Positions 1 through 5,524 of a stretch of 5,524 nucleotides of DNA are shown in pieces (positions within the stretch are counted from its first letter, which is position 1; every line of letters begins with the position of its first letter). The translations under genes were made by a program, and so were the position numbers. Below the pieces are notes generated by a model, which was not told where the DNA came from, made no database searches, and was given only the letters and a program-made list of their open reading frames with translations. Where the stretch lies: positions 1 through 5,524 of the forward strand of contig JACVSD010000113.1 of the NCBI GenBank assembly GCA_014534095.1. Reading direction: 5' to 3'. This DNA is from Nitrospiraceae bacterium. Its GTDB lineage: Bacteria > Nitrospirota > Nitrospiria > Nitrospirales > Nitrospiraceae.

Positions 1-450
1 CAAATTCCTTGCGCCGGCAAAATCACCGCCCTATTCACGCCGATGACTTCGCCGCGGGCGTCGGCACGGCGGATTCTCTCAACCTAGCCGACGGCGGGCG
101 GTTCTCCGCCGTCCCGGGGCCCTCGGATGCCTTGATCAGCGCAGCACCGCCGGTCGCGTTCGGGTTCTTAGGGCCGACAGCGGGGAAGGTCACGGTTGAT
201 CATAGCACGCTGACGGTGCCGGACGGTAAGGCGTTGGCGCTCGTCGGCGGAGAGATCAGCATCGTGGTCGGAACGCTGACGGCAAGCGGAGGACCTATTG
301 AACTAACCGCGCGTGATTCCCTCGTCATGTCGGGAATGGGACAGGATCATCCCAGTGGCAACCAACGTGTCTTTAGATAATGCCACGGTCAGCACGACGA
401 TCAACGGCGGAGATCCTGATGGCTTGCCGGCCGAGCGGGGGGGTGGTTGA
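1..450 (+). pseudogene. Broken fragment of a two-partner-secretion (filamentous haemagglutinin-type) exoprotein
   Basis: The frame is open from the left edge (in-frame codons precede the TTG at 9) and reads to TAA at 378-380. Counting from that TTG, residues 22-100 resemble the haemagglutination-domain passenger proteins secreted by TpsB-type outer-membrane pores: ADGGRFSA (27-34), the very typical AAPPVAFGFLG (45-55), then STLTVPDGKALALVGGEI (66-83) and GTLTASGG (88-95). These form the short beta-strand repeats of a right-handed beta-helix. Just before the stop, similarity passes to another frame (codons starting 355 GTG to 445 GGT), which reads VATNVSLDNATVSTTINGG and ends at TGA 448. A frameshift or small deletion around 343-380 is the simplest explanation. 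Intact members of this family are usually many hundreds of residues long; no signal peptide or long repeat region is seen here. The start may lie outside the window, so only the 3' decay is certain. The family call is by pattern recognition. Confidence 0.62.
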
Positions 451-674
451 CAGGCTCGACGGTCATGGCCGAACTGGCTGCTCTGCCCGCTGCCGGTCCT
501 CTATTCGCGTTGCATGATCACAGCCTATCATTCCTTGTGTCGGAGATGTTTCCCCTCCCAGGCTGGGATGATGGCTGTCCGCAGCGTTAAACCGCCCATT
601 CTCCCCGACTCAGTCCGAATGAGTGCCGAGCATAGAAATTACACTCACAGTCTTTAGTCCTCGCTACTCGTACG
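451..674. other. Non-coding gap between the exoprotein remnant and the HEAT gene
   Basis: No gene can be supported here. A short plus-strand frame is open from 420 to TAA at 588-590 and includes an ATG reading MAELAALPAAGPLFAL, but it has no recognised family and no Shine-Dalgarno sequence. It could be further decayed exoprotein sequence beyond a run of seven G at 437-443. Two small inverted repeats are present: TCCCA/TGGGA (556-568) and ACTCA/TGAGT (608-624). Neither is followed by a T tract on either strand, so neither is called a terminator. The region lies between convergent reading directions, so termination signals would be expected, but none is convincing. Confidence 0.5.
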
Positions 675-703
675 CTACGAGACGGGCTTTTTGGGGCGTC
701 TCG
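667..703 (-). repeat. Two overlapping, mutually exclusive hairpins at the HEAT gene 3' end
   Basis: CGAGACG (678-684) pairs with CGTCTCG (697-703) around a 12-base loop, and CTCGTA (667-672) pairs with TACGAG (676-681) around a 3-base loop. The two stems share bases 678-681, so only one can form at a time. Together they span the last codons and the TAG stop (675-677) of the HEAT gene. There is no U-rich tail on the transcript strand, so this is not a standard intrinsic terminator. It may mark or protect the mRNA 3' end, or may be chance. Confidence 0.35.
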
Positions 704-1469
704 GTTCAGGAAGCTCGAAGGTTTCCTTGTTGGCGTTCCACCAATCGATCCATTCTTGAGCCCACTCGGTGCGCTCTTGTTTCGTCGAGCTATCCCAATC
801 GTGCATTTCGCTCTCGTGCCGAGTGAGCAGCCACAGCGAATTGACGGCGCTGATCGACACGAACCGTTCCTCATCGGACAGCAGATCGATCAGGACCGGC
901 ACCACGGGCTTTTGCCGAACGTACCGTGCCTCAAAAGAGGCTGCCTTCCTGATGCTGGGGTTGGGATCTTTTGCCATCGCTTCGATGGCCTGCGTCGCTA
1001 AGGCCGGATCCAGGCGCACTGCTGCCCGCAGCGCGTGCTCGCGAATCCGCGGCATTTCATTCGGTTGCGTGGCGGTCTCAATTAACGCCGGCACGGCGGC
1101 GGGATCTTTGATCATCATCATGGTTTCAATGGCGTTGTACCGAGTTCTCGGCCCGGGCATCGCCAACGCCTTGACCAAGACCGGCACCACAGGAGGCCCC
1201 AAGTGGACAAACTCCCCCATGGCCCAAAATTCTTGCTTCCCTTCGAGCAGCGGCAGGAGCGCCTCGGCTCGTTTGATCTCCTCAGGACCCAGCGGACGGG
1301 AAGACGGCGGGATCGAAGTATCCGGAGCCGGCATTGATTTAGGCGGCGCCTCATACGGCAGTTGCACAAGCACCGCGCTGTCCCATACTGCGTACACGGG
1401 CTGCACGAAACTGATGCCGCATACGATCGCGGCCCAAGCGAGTAGCCCTCTCTTCATGATCGCCGTCAT
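675..1469 (-). CDS. Secreted HEAT-repeat protein
   Basis: This 264-residue protein is probably exported and periplasmic. Residues 1-27 form a Sec signal peptide: K6 R7, a hydrophobic stretch at 8-22, and a likely cleavage after VYA (25-27). The stretch before C17 (AIV) does not fit a lipobox, so a lipoprotein is unlikely. A proline-rich linker (41-61) follows. Residues 66-215 carry about four HEAT/armadillo-type helical pairs, with cues such as PPVVPVLVKAL (92-102), AAVPALIETA (124-133), a pair with its turn at DPNPSIRKAA (168-177), and KPVVPVLIDLLSD (187-199). The C-terminal segment EWAQEWIDWWNANKETF (235-251) is a tryptophan-rich cap often seen at the end of such proteins. The first ATG is chosen because AAAGGA lies nine bases upstream; the second ATG (residue 5) has no such site. 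The gene lies 67 bases after the permease stop on the same strand and probably ends the efflux operon. HEAT repeats bind proteins, so a scaffold role is possible, but the function is unknown. Confidence 0.85.
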   Translation of the reverse strand: MTAIMKRGLLAWAAIVCGISFVQPVYAVWDSAVLVQLPYEAPPKSMPAPDTSIPPSSRPLGPEEIKRAEALLPLLEGKQEFWAMGEFVHLGPPVVPVLVKALAMPGPRTRYNAIETMMMIKDPAAVPALIETATQPNEMPRIREHALRAAVRLDPALATQAIEAMAKDPNPSIRKAASFEARYVRQKPVVPVLIDLLSDEERFVSISAVNSLWLLTRHESEMHDWDSSTKQERTEWAQEWIDWWNANKETFELPEPRRPKKPVS

Positions 1470-1478
1470 TCTGGTGAT

Positions 1479-1484
1479 TCCTTT
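1479..1484 (-). promoter_or_regulatory. Ribosome binding site of the HEAT gene
   Basis: On the transcript strand this reads AAAGGA, nine bases before the ATG at 1467-1469. It decides the start in favour of the first ATG over the one four codons later, which is preceded by GACGGCGATC. It lies just downstream of the hairpin at 1489-1528, outside the stem, so it would stay accessible if that hairpin forms. Confidence 0.6.
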
Positions 1485-1488
1485 CTAA

Positions 1489-1528
1489 TCTCCGAAGCCG
1501 GACGTTGAATCACTCTTCCGGACGGAGA
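1489..1528 (-). repeat. Intercistronic hairpin between permease and HEAT genes
   Basis: TCTCCG (1489-1494) pairs with CGGAGA (1523-1528), and inside it CCGGA (1498-1502) pairs with TCCGG (1517-1521). This gives an 11-base-pair GC-rich stem with a 3x1 internal loop and a 14-base apical loop. It takes up most of the 67-base gap. On the transcript strand it is followed by TTAGAAAGGA, not by a U tract, so it is not a standard terminator. It could stabilise or process the mRNA between the two cistrons, altering their relative expression. The pairing is seen directly; the role is inferred. Confidence 0.5.
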
Positions 1529-1536
1529 CCGGTTCG

Positions 1537-4500
1537 TTACTCTTCCACTTCGCTTCTTCTCTCTCTTCGGCAGACAATCTGATAGAGGACCGGAAGCACG
1601 ACTAAAATCAGCACCGCCGCGGTGAGCATTCCACCCACGACGACCCGCGCCAAAGGCTGTTGAGCTTGAGAGCCGATTCCGGTGGCCACAGCGGCGGGCA
1701 ATAGCCCGATAGCCGCCCCCAAGGTGGCCATCAATACAGGGCGCATCTGCACATCGGCGCCTTTGACGATCGCCTCATGCAGAGGAAGGCCGGAATCTCT
1801 AAACTCATTGATCCGGGAGATCAACAGCACGCCGCCCAAAATCGCGACGCCAAGGGTGGAAATGACGCCGACTGCCGCCGAGATACTAAACGGCGTGCCG
1901 GTGGCCACCAATGCAAAGACTCCGCCCATTAACGCAAACGGCACGGTCGCGAGGACGAGCAAGGCATCGCGCAGGGAGTTAAACGTAGTGTACAGGAGAA
2001 AGAGGATGATCACCAGACTGAGCGGAACAATGACGGTCAGACGCTGCTGCTCGCGCTTGAGTTGATCATACTGTCCCGCCCATTCGATCCGATACCGTTC
2101 CGGCAATTTGACATCCTGAGCCAGCCGAGCCTGCGCTTCCTCGACCGTACCGGCTAAATCCCGGCCGCGGACGCTGAATTTGATGGGAATATACCGCTCG
2201 TTATTTTCTCGATAAATGATGAACGCACCGGTCTGCACGGAAATCGAGGCCAACTGTTTGAGCGGGATTTGCGCCCCATCCGGCGTGCTGACCTGAATGT
2301 TTCCGATCATCTCCACATCTTTTCGGAACTCCGGCATGAAGCGGACCACCAGGTCGAACCAACGTTCGCCCTCGAACACCCTTGTGACCGCCTGGCCTCC
2401 GATCGCCGCTTGCACCACCGCATTGACATCCGACACCAACAATCCGTACCGGGCGCAGGCCTGCCGATCGACTTGGATCAGGAGATTCGGCTGTCCCATC
2501 AGATGAAAAATCCCTAAGTCTCGGACACCGGGGATCTGCTTCATGATCTTTTCAATTTCCACCGCTTTCGCTTCCAACGTTTTCAGGTCCGGGCCGAACA
2601 GCTTGATCGAGTTCTCTCCTTTGACCCCGGACATCGCTTCCTCGACATTGTCCTGAATGACTTGCGAGAAATTAAACGTCACGCCGGGGATGCTGGCCAG
2701 CACGGCTTCGATCTGTTCAATGAGCTGCTCCTTGGTGGTGACTTCGGGACGCCACTGTTTACGCGGTTTGAGACCAACCAGAAACTCCGCATTGAAAAAA
2801 CTGGTAGGATCGGTCCCATCGTCCGGCCGCCCGAGCTGGGAGACCACGTTGATCGTTTCCGGAAAGGAGTGGAAGATCCCCCGCACTTCGGTGGCGATGC
2901 GACCGGCTTGTTCAAACGAAATATCCACCGGCATGGTCGCCCGAACCCAGAGGTTGCCTTCTTCCAACGCCGGCATAAATTCGCCGCCGACAAATTGCAT
3001 GGCGACAATGGCCAGCGGGAGCAACACGATAGCCCCGCCTACCACAATCAGGTGATGAGCCAACGCCCATCGCAGCGCGGCCATGTAGGCACGCCGGACG
3101 ACCCGCACGACCGCCGTGTCTGCTTCGCTGATGGACCCGGTCAGCAGAATGGAGCATAGAGCCGGCGCCAGGGTGAACGCCATAATCAACGCGCCGAGCA
3201 ACGCGAATCCGTACGTAATGGACATCGGGGCAAAAATTTTCCCCGGCACCCCGGTCATGGTGAAGAGCGGGATAAACGCGACGACGATGATCGCCGTGGA
3301 AAAGAAGATGGGCCGCCCGACGTGTCTTGCCGCGCGTGTGATGTGCTGCGGAACCGTTAACCCCGGCCCCAAGTGGTGGCTCACATGATAAAAAATGCTC
3401 TCCACCATGATCAGCGTGGCATCCACGATGATGCCGAAGTCGATCGCTCCCAGAGAAATGAGATTCGCGGATTGCCCCATCATCACCATCATCGAAAAGG
3501 TAAAGAGCAGCGACAGCGGAATAGTCAGCGCCACAATCAATGCGGCGCGCAAATTGCCTAAAAAGACGAACAGGATGAGGAATACCAGCACGATGCCGCC
3601 GATCAGGATGTCCGTGACGGTTTCGACGGTGGTGTGGATCAGGACCGTCCGGTCGTAGACGGTCTTGATTTTGACTCCTTTGGGAAGCTTCCAACTGTTC
3701 AGTTCCTCCGCCTTTTCTTTGACCTTGTCCAGAACCGGAAGCGCCTGCGCTCCCCGCTGAAGCAGCACCACGCCTTCCACGACGTCGTCGCGATCGTCTA
3801 TGCCGACTTTCCCAAGCCGAACTTGATGCCCCACACTGACTCTTCCCAGGTTTCTCACAAAGACCGGCGTGCCGGCCTTCTCGGTCACCATGACATTTTC
3901 AATATCGTCCAGGCTGTCGATCAGCCCCACCCCGCGGACGTTGTAGTTTTGAGCGCCGACTGTCAGATAATTCCCGCCGACGTTGGCATTGCTGTTGGTC
4001 AGCGACGTCACGATTTGGGAGAGACTGACCCCATAGCCGAGCAGCGCCCCCGGATTCAAGTCCACATGATATTGCTTGGTGGTGCCGCCGAAGGCCGTCA
4101 CATCAATGACGCCGGGGACCCGTTTGAACTCACGTTTCAAATCCCAATCCTGGATCGTCTTCAGATCGGTCAAACTGCGCTCGCCTCCGGTTAATTCATA
4201 TCGATAAATCTCCGCGAGCGCCCACCACGGCGAGAGACTGGGTTGCACATCGGCGGGGAAGTCTACCATCGCCAGGCGATTGAGCACTTCTTGGCGATCG
4301 GTGAAGTAGCTGGTGCCGAAATCGAAGTAGATCTTGATGTCGTTGAGCCCGAAAATGGACAAGGATCGGATATCGGTGAGACCCGGCATCCCGGTGAGCA
4401 TCACTTCGACCGGAATCGAAATCTGTCGTTCGATCTCTTCTGCAGACCACCCGGGAAATTGGGTGATCACCTCCACCATCGGAGGCGACGGATCGGGATA

Positions 4501-4614
4501 GGCAATGACATCCAACACATGAAAGGCGTACAGGCCGCCGAACAGCAGCGCCACTCCCAACACGCAGACCAGCACGCGCTGGGCCAGCGCGAACTCGACG
4601 ATTCTGGCGATCAT
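1537..4614 (-). CDS. czcA: Heavy-metal efflux RND permease, CzcA/CusA family
   Basis: This complete 1025-residue inner-membrane pump is of usual length for HME-RND permeases. It would export metal cations from periplasm or cytoplasm through an adaptor and outer-membrane channel in exchange for protons. The layout is typical: TM1 (about 13-33), periplasmic porter loop (about 34-335), TM2-TM6 (about 336-490), TM7 (about 521-541), a second porter loop (about 542-857) and TM8-TM12 (about 858-1013). TM4 carries DFGIIVDATLIMVES (392-406); D392, D398 and E405 match the acidic triad of CzcA. RPVLM (958-962) and GLLPAAVATGIGSQAQQPLA (970-989) are CzcA-like. The CusA methionines of the Cu/Ag site align with N608, E659 and L725, and the CusA TM10 glutamate with L926, so copper or silver is unlikely; the symbol is a family label and the metal is not known. 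The ATG at 4612-4614 is the only plausible start (no in-frame ATG, GTG or TTG back through the adaptor stop), but it lacks a Shine-Dalgarno sequence. It follows the adaptor gene by 46 bases. Confidence 0.95.
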   Translation of the reverse strand: MIARIVEFALAQRVLVCVLGVALLFGGLYAFHVLDVIAYPDPSPPMVEVITQFPGWSAEEIERQISIPVEVMLTGMPGLTDIRSLSIFGLNDIKIYFDFGTSYFTDRQEVLNRLAMVDFPADVQPSLSPWWALAEIYRYELTGGERSLTDLKTIQDWDLKREFKRVPGVIDVTAFGGTTKQYHVDLNPGALLGYGVSLSQIVTSLTNSNANVGGNYLTVGAQNYNVRGVGLIDSLDDIENVMVTEKAGTPVFVRNLGRVSVGHQVRLGKVGIDDRDDVVEGVVLLQRGAQALPVLDKVKEKAEELNSWKLPKGVKIKTVYDRTVLIHTTVETVTDILIGGIVLVFLILFVFLGNLRAALIVALTIPLSLLFTFSMMVMMGQSANLISLGAIDFGIIVDATLIMVESIFYHVSHHLGPGLTVPQHITRAARHVGRPIFFSTAIIVVAFIPLFTMTGVPGKIFAPMSITYGFALLGALIMAFTLAPALCSILLTGSISEADTAVVRVVRRAYMAALRWALAHHLIVVGGAIVLLPLAIVAMQFVGGEFMPALEEGNLWVRATMPVDISFEQAGRIATEVRGIFHSFPETINVVSQLGRPDDGTDPTSFFNAEFLVGLKPRKQWRPEVTTKEQLIEQIEAVLASIPGVTFNFSQVIQDNVEEAMSGVKGENSIKLFGPDLKTLEAKAVEIEKIMKQIPGVRDLGIFHLMGQPNLLIQVDRQACARYGLLVSDVNAVVQAAIGGQAVTRVFEGERWFDLVVRFMPEFRKDVEMIGNIQVSTPDGAQIPLKQLASISVQTGAFIIYRENNERYIPIKFSVRGRDLAGTVEEAQARLAQDVKLPERYRIEWAGQYDQLKREQQRLTVIVPLSLVIILFLLYTTFNSLRDALLVLATVPFALMGGVFALVATGTPFSISAAVGVISTLGVAILGGVLLISRINEFRDSGLPLHEAIVKGADVQMRPVLMATLGAAIGLLPAAVATGIGSQAQQPLARVVVGGMLTAAVLILVVLPVLYQIVCRRERRSEVEE

Positions 4615-4664
4615 CGGCGAGAAATGGACCGAAGGAGGGGAAACCCGGTCATGCGGTGTTTCAT
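4611..4664 (-). CDS. Possible 17-codon coupling mini-ORF between adaptor and permease
   Basis: The frame reads MKHRMTGFPLLRSISRR. Its ATG (4662-4664) overlaps the adaptor stop as ATGA, and its TGA (4611-4613) overlaps the permease start as ATGA (4611-4614). GAGG lies seven bases before its ATG, inside the last adaptor codons, so ribosome entry is plausible. The peptide is basic and matches no family I know. Its likely purpose, if real, is to carry ribosomes from the adaptor stop to the permease start, which has no ribosome binding site of its own. The frame and junctions are seen directly; translation is inferred. The arrangement could be chance in a 46-base gap. Confidence 0.35.
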   Translation of the reverse strand: MKHRMTGFPLLRSISRR

Positions 4665-5524
4665 CCTTTGGCCTCGGAACCCTTGATCAACACCGCTCCT
4701 TTGATGACGATCGTTTCGCCGGGCTCAAGACCGTCGAGAATTCTAACTTGATCGTCGGAGGCCGTTCCAATTTTAACCGCTCGCTTGGTGTATCGACGAT
4801 TTCCATCGACGACATAGACAAATAGGCCGCCGTCCTCTTCCAACACCGCTTCTCTCGAGACGGCCAGGAACGGAGCTGCGTCTCCGACGTGGATATGTAA
4901 CCGCGCAAACATTTCCGGCTTCAGTTTATGCGCTTCATTATTCACCCACGCCCGCACTTTAATCGTCCGGCTGTTGGGATCCACGACATCACCGATCGAG
5001 GCGATGGCGGCAGGGAATTCCACCCCTGGGTAGGCTTCCACGGCCACGGTGGCCACCTGGCCGGCATGGACCAAATCCAGGTCCCGCTCATAGACGTCCG
5101 CCACGACTTGCAACTGGTCAAGGTCCGCCACCGTAAAGAGAACCTGCCCTGCATCTCCCCCGATCGATTGGCCCGGTGTAACGGTTCGTTCGACGACCGT
5201 GCCGGTCAATGGGCTTCTCATGGAAAAACGGGAGGTGATCTTCTGTTGCTCCAGCGGTTTTTCCAACTCGGTGGCCGGCACCCTGAGCGACAGCAGGCGT
5301 TCTTTGGCGCGGCGGAACTCCGCTTGCGCCTTGATCAGATCGTTTTCCGCCTGCTTGAGATCTTTCAGCGGCAGGGCTTTACTCTCATAGAGGTCTTTGG
5401 CCAACTCGTGCGCGCGTCTGGCATAGGTCAATTCGGAGTGTTCCTTCACGAACTCGGAGTAAGCCTGGGCGATGTCCGGACTGTCCACAATGAGCAGGAC
5501 ATCACCGGCCTTCACACGATCGCC
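4661..5524 (-). CDS. czcB: RND efflux periplasmic adaptor (CzcB/CusB family), partial at right edge
   Basis: The 3' part of a membrane-fusion protein is seen, 287 residues, running off the right edge; the signal peptide and first strands are missing. No internal codon should be taken as the start: the visible frame begins GDRVKAGDVLLIVDSPD, the first half of the lipoyl domain. An alpha-helical hairpin follows (about 16-88, rich in A, E, K and R), then the second lipoyl half with SPLTGTVVERTVTPGQSI (104-121), the beta-barrel (about 134-213, with PNSRTIKVRAWVNN and KLKPEMFARLHI) and the membrane-proximal domain to the end (LEPGETIVIKGA). This is the usual CusB/CzcB order. The protein would bridge the permease and an outer-membrane channel. 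No methionine- or histidine-rich metal-binding stretch is visible in the part present, and the C terminus (GSEAKG) has no added metallochaperone domain. The TGA at 4661-4663 overlaps the ATG of a mini-ORF leading to the permease gene. The symbol is a family label; the metal is not known. Confidence 0.93.
   Translation of the reverse strand, partial: GDRVKAGDVLLIVDSPDIAQAYSEFVKEHSELTYARRAHELAKDLYESKALPLKDLKQAENDLIKAQAEFRRAKERLLSLRVPATELEKPLEQQKITSRFSMRSPLTGTVVERTVTPGQSIGGDAGQVLFTVADLDQLQVVADVYERDLDLVHAGQVATVAVEAYPGVEFPAAIASIGDVVDPNSRTIKVRAWVNNEAHKLKPEMFARLHIHVGDAAPFLAVSREAVLEEDGGLFVYVVDGNRRYTKRAVKIGTASDDQVRILDGLEPGETIVIKGAVLIKGSEAKG

Noticed and set aside
556..568. TCCCA-GGC-TGGGA hairpin as a terminator for the plus-strand remnant
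   Set aside because: Five-base-pair stem followed by TGATGG rather than a T tract; too weak to call.
420..590. A short plus-strand frame containing MAELAALPAAGPLFAL as a small gene
   Set aside because: No Shine-Dalgarno sequence before its ATG, no recognised family, and it follows decayed coding sequence; it may be residual frame of the pseudogene or chance.
608..624. ACTCA/TGAGT inverted repeat as a terminator for the minus-strand operon
   Set aside because: Only five base pairs, seven-base loop, mismatches just outside the stem and no T tract on either strand.
769..1488. A 239-codon plus-strand open frame
   Set aside because: It lies entirely antisense to the HEAT gene, is serine-, arginine- and alanine-rich in the manner of shadow frames, has no Shine-Dalgarno sequence and no family resemblance. 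The minus-strand frame has a signal peptide and repeats, so it is the real gene.
1466..1513. A 15-codon GTG-started frame whose TGA overlaps the HEAT ATG as ATGA, mirroring the adaptor-permease mini-ORF
   Set aside because: GGAAG sits only one base before the GTG, too close to act as a ribosome site; the frame is also open upstream into the permease end, so the GTG is not special; and the HEAT gene has its own good AAAGGA. It is probably chance, though the parallel is worth remembering.
2912..3694. A 260-codon minus-strand open frame rich in histidine and arginine
   Set aside because: It overlaps the permease gene in another frame; the permease motifs (TM4 acidic triad and membrane segments) run through the same bases. 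The composition is that of a frame shadow.
3634..4194. A 186-codon plus-strand open frame opposite the permease
   Set aside because: It is antisense to conserved porter-domain sequence, with no signal or motif of its own. High GC content makes such long chance frames common.
5513..5515. GTG near the right edge as the start of the adaptor gene
   Set aside because: It is an internal valine of the lipoyl motif GDRVKAGD. The frame is open to the window edge and the protein would lack its signal peptide and first strands, so the gene continues beyond the window.

Overview
The window looks like a chromosomal segment of a Gram-negative bacterium, with GC content in the high fifties by eye. It holds a tripartite RND efflux locus (inner-membrane pump plus periplasmic adaptor), a secreted HEAT-repeat protein, and the wreck of a two-partner-secretion (filamentous haemagglutinin-type) exoprotein. 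That combination would fit Nitrospirota (Nitrospira-like) or a related environmental Gram-negative. The taxon is an inference from gene content, not something the sequence proves.

Layout, left to right. Positions 1-450 (+ strand) hold a fragment of a haemagglutination-domain exoprotein whose reading frame is broken near 343-380, so it is called a pseudogene. Positions 451-674 hold no gene I can support. From 675 to the right edge everything lies on the minus strand and reads right to left as one probable operon: a periplasmic adaptor (CzcB/CusB type, 4661-5524, cut by the right edge), an RND permease (CzcA/CusA type, 1537-4614, complete, 1025 residues) and a secreted HEAT-repeat protein (675-1469, 264 residues). 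Gaps are 46 and 67 bases. No promoter for the operon is visible, because its 5' end lies beyond the right edge. No outer-membrane factor gene is in the window.

How the genes work together. The adaptor would link the permease to a TolC/CzcC-like outer-membrane channel, and the permease would use the proton gradient to drive metal or another cation out of the periplasm. The permease keeps the acidic triad of heavy-metal RND pumps in TM4 (D392, D398, E405) but lacks the methionine cluster of the Cu/Ag pump CusA, so a CzcA-like divalent-metal role is more likely than copper. The HEAT protein has a signal peptide and would sit in the same periplasmic space; its role is unknown.

The most interesting small-scale feature is the 46-base gap between adaptor and permease. 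The permease has no recognisable Shine-Dalgarno sequence, but a 17-codon frame begins in an ATGA overlap with the adaptor stop and ends in an ATGA overlap with the permease start. This suggests relay-type translational coupling. I see no CRISPR array, tRNA, rRNA or intact mobile element. The window does not obviously contain a wholly new system.
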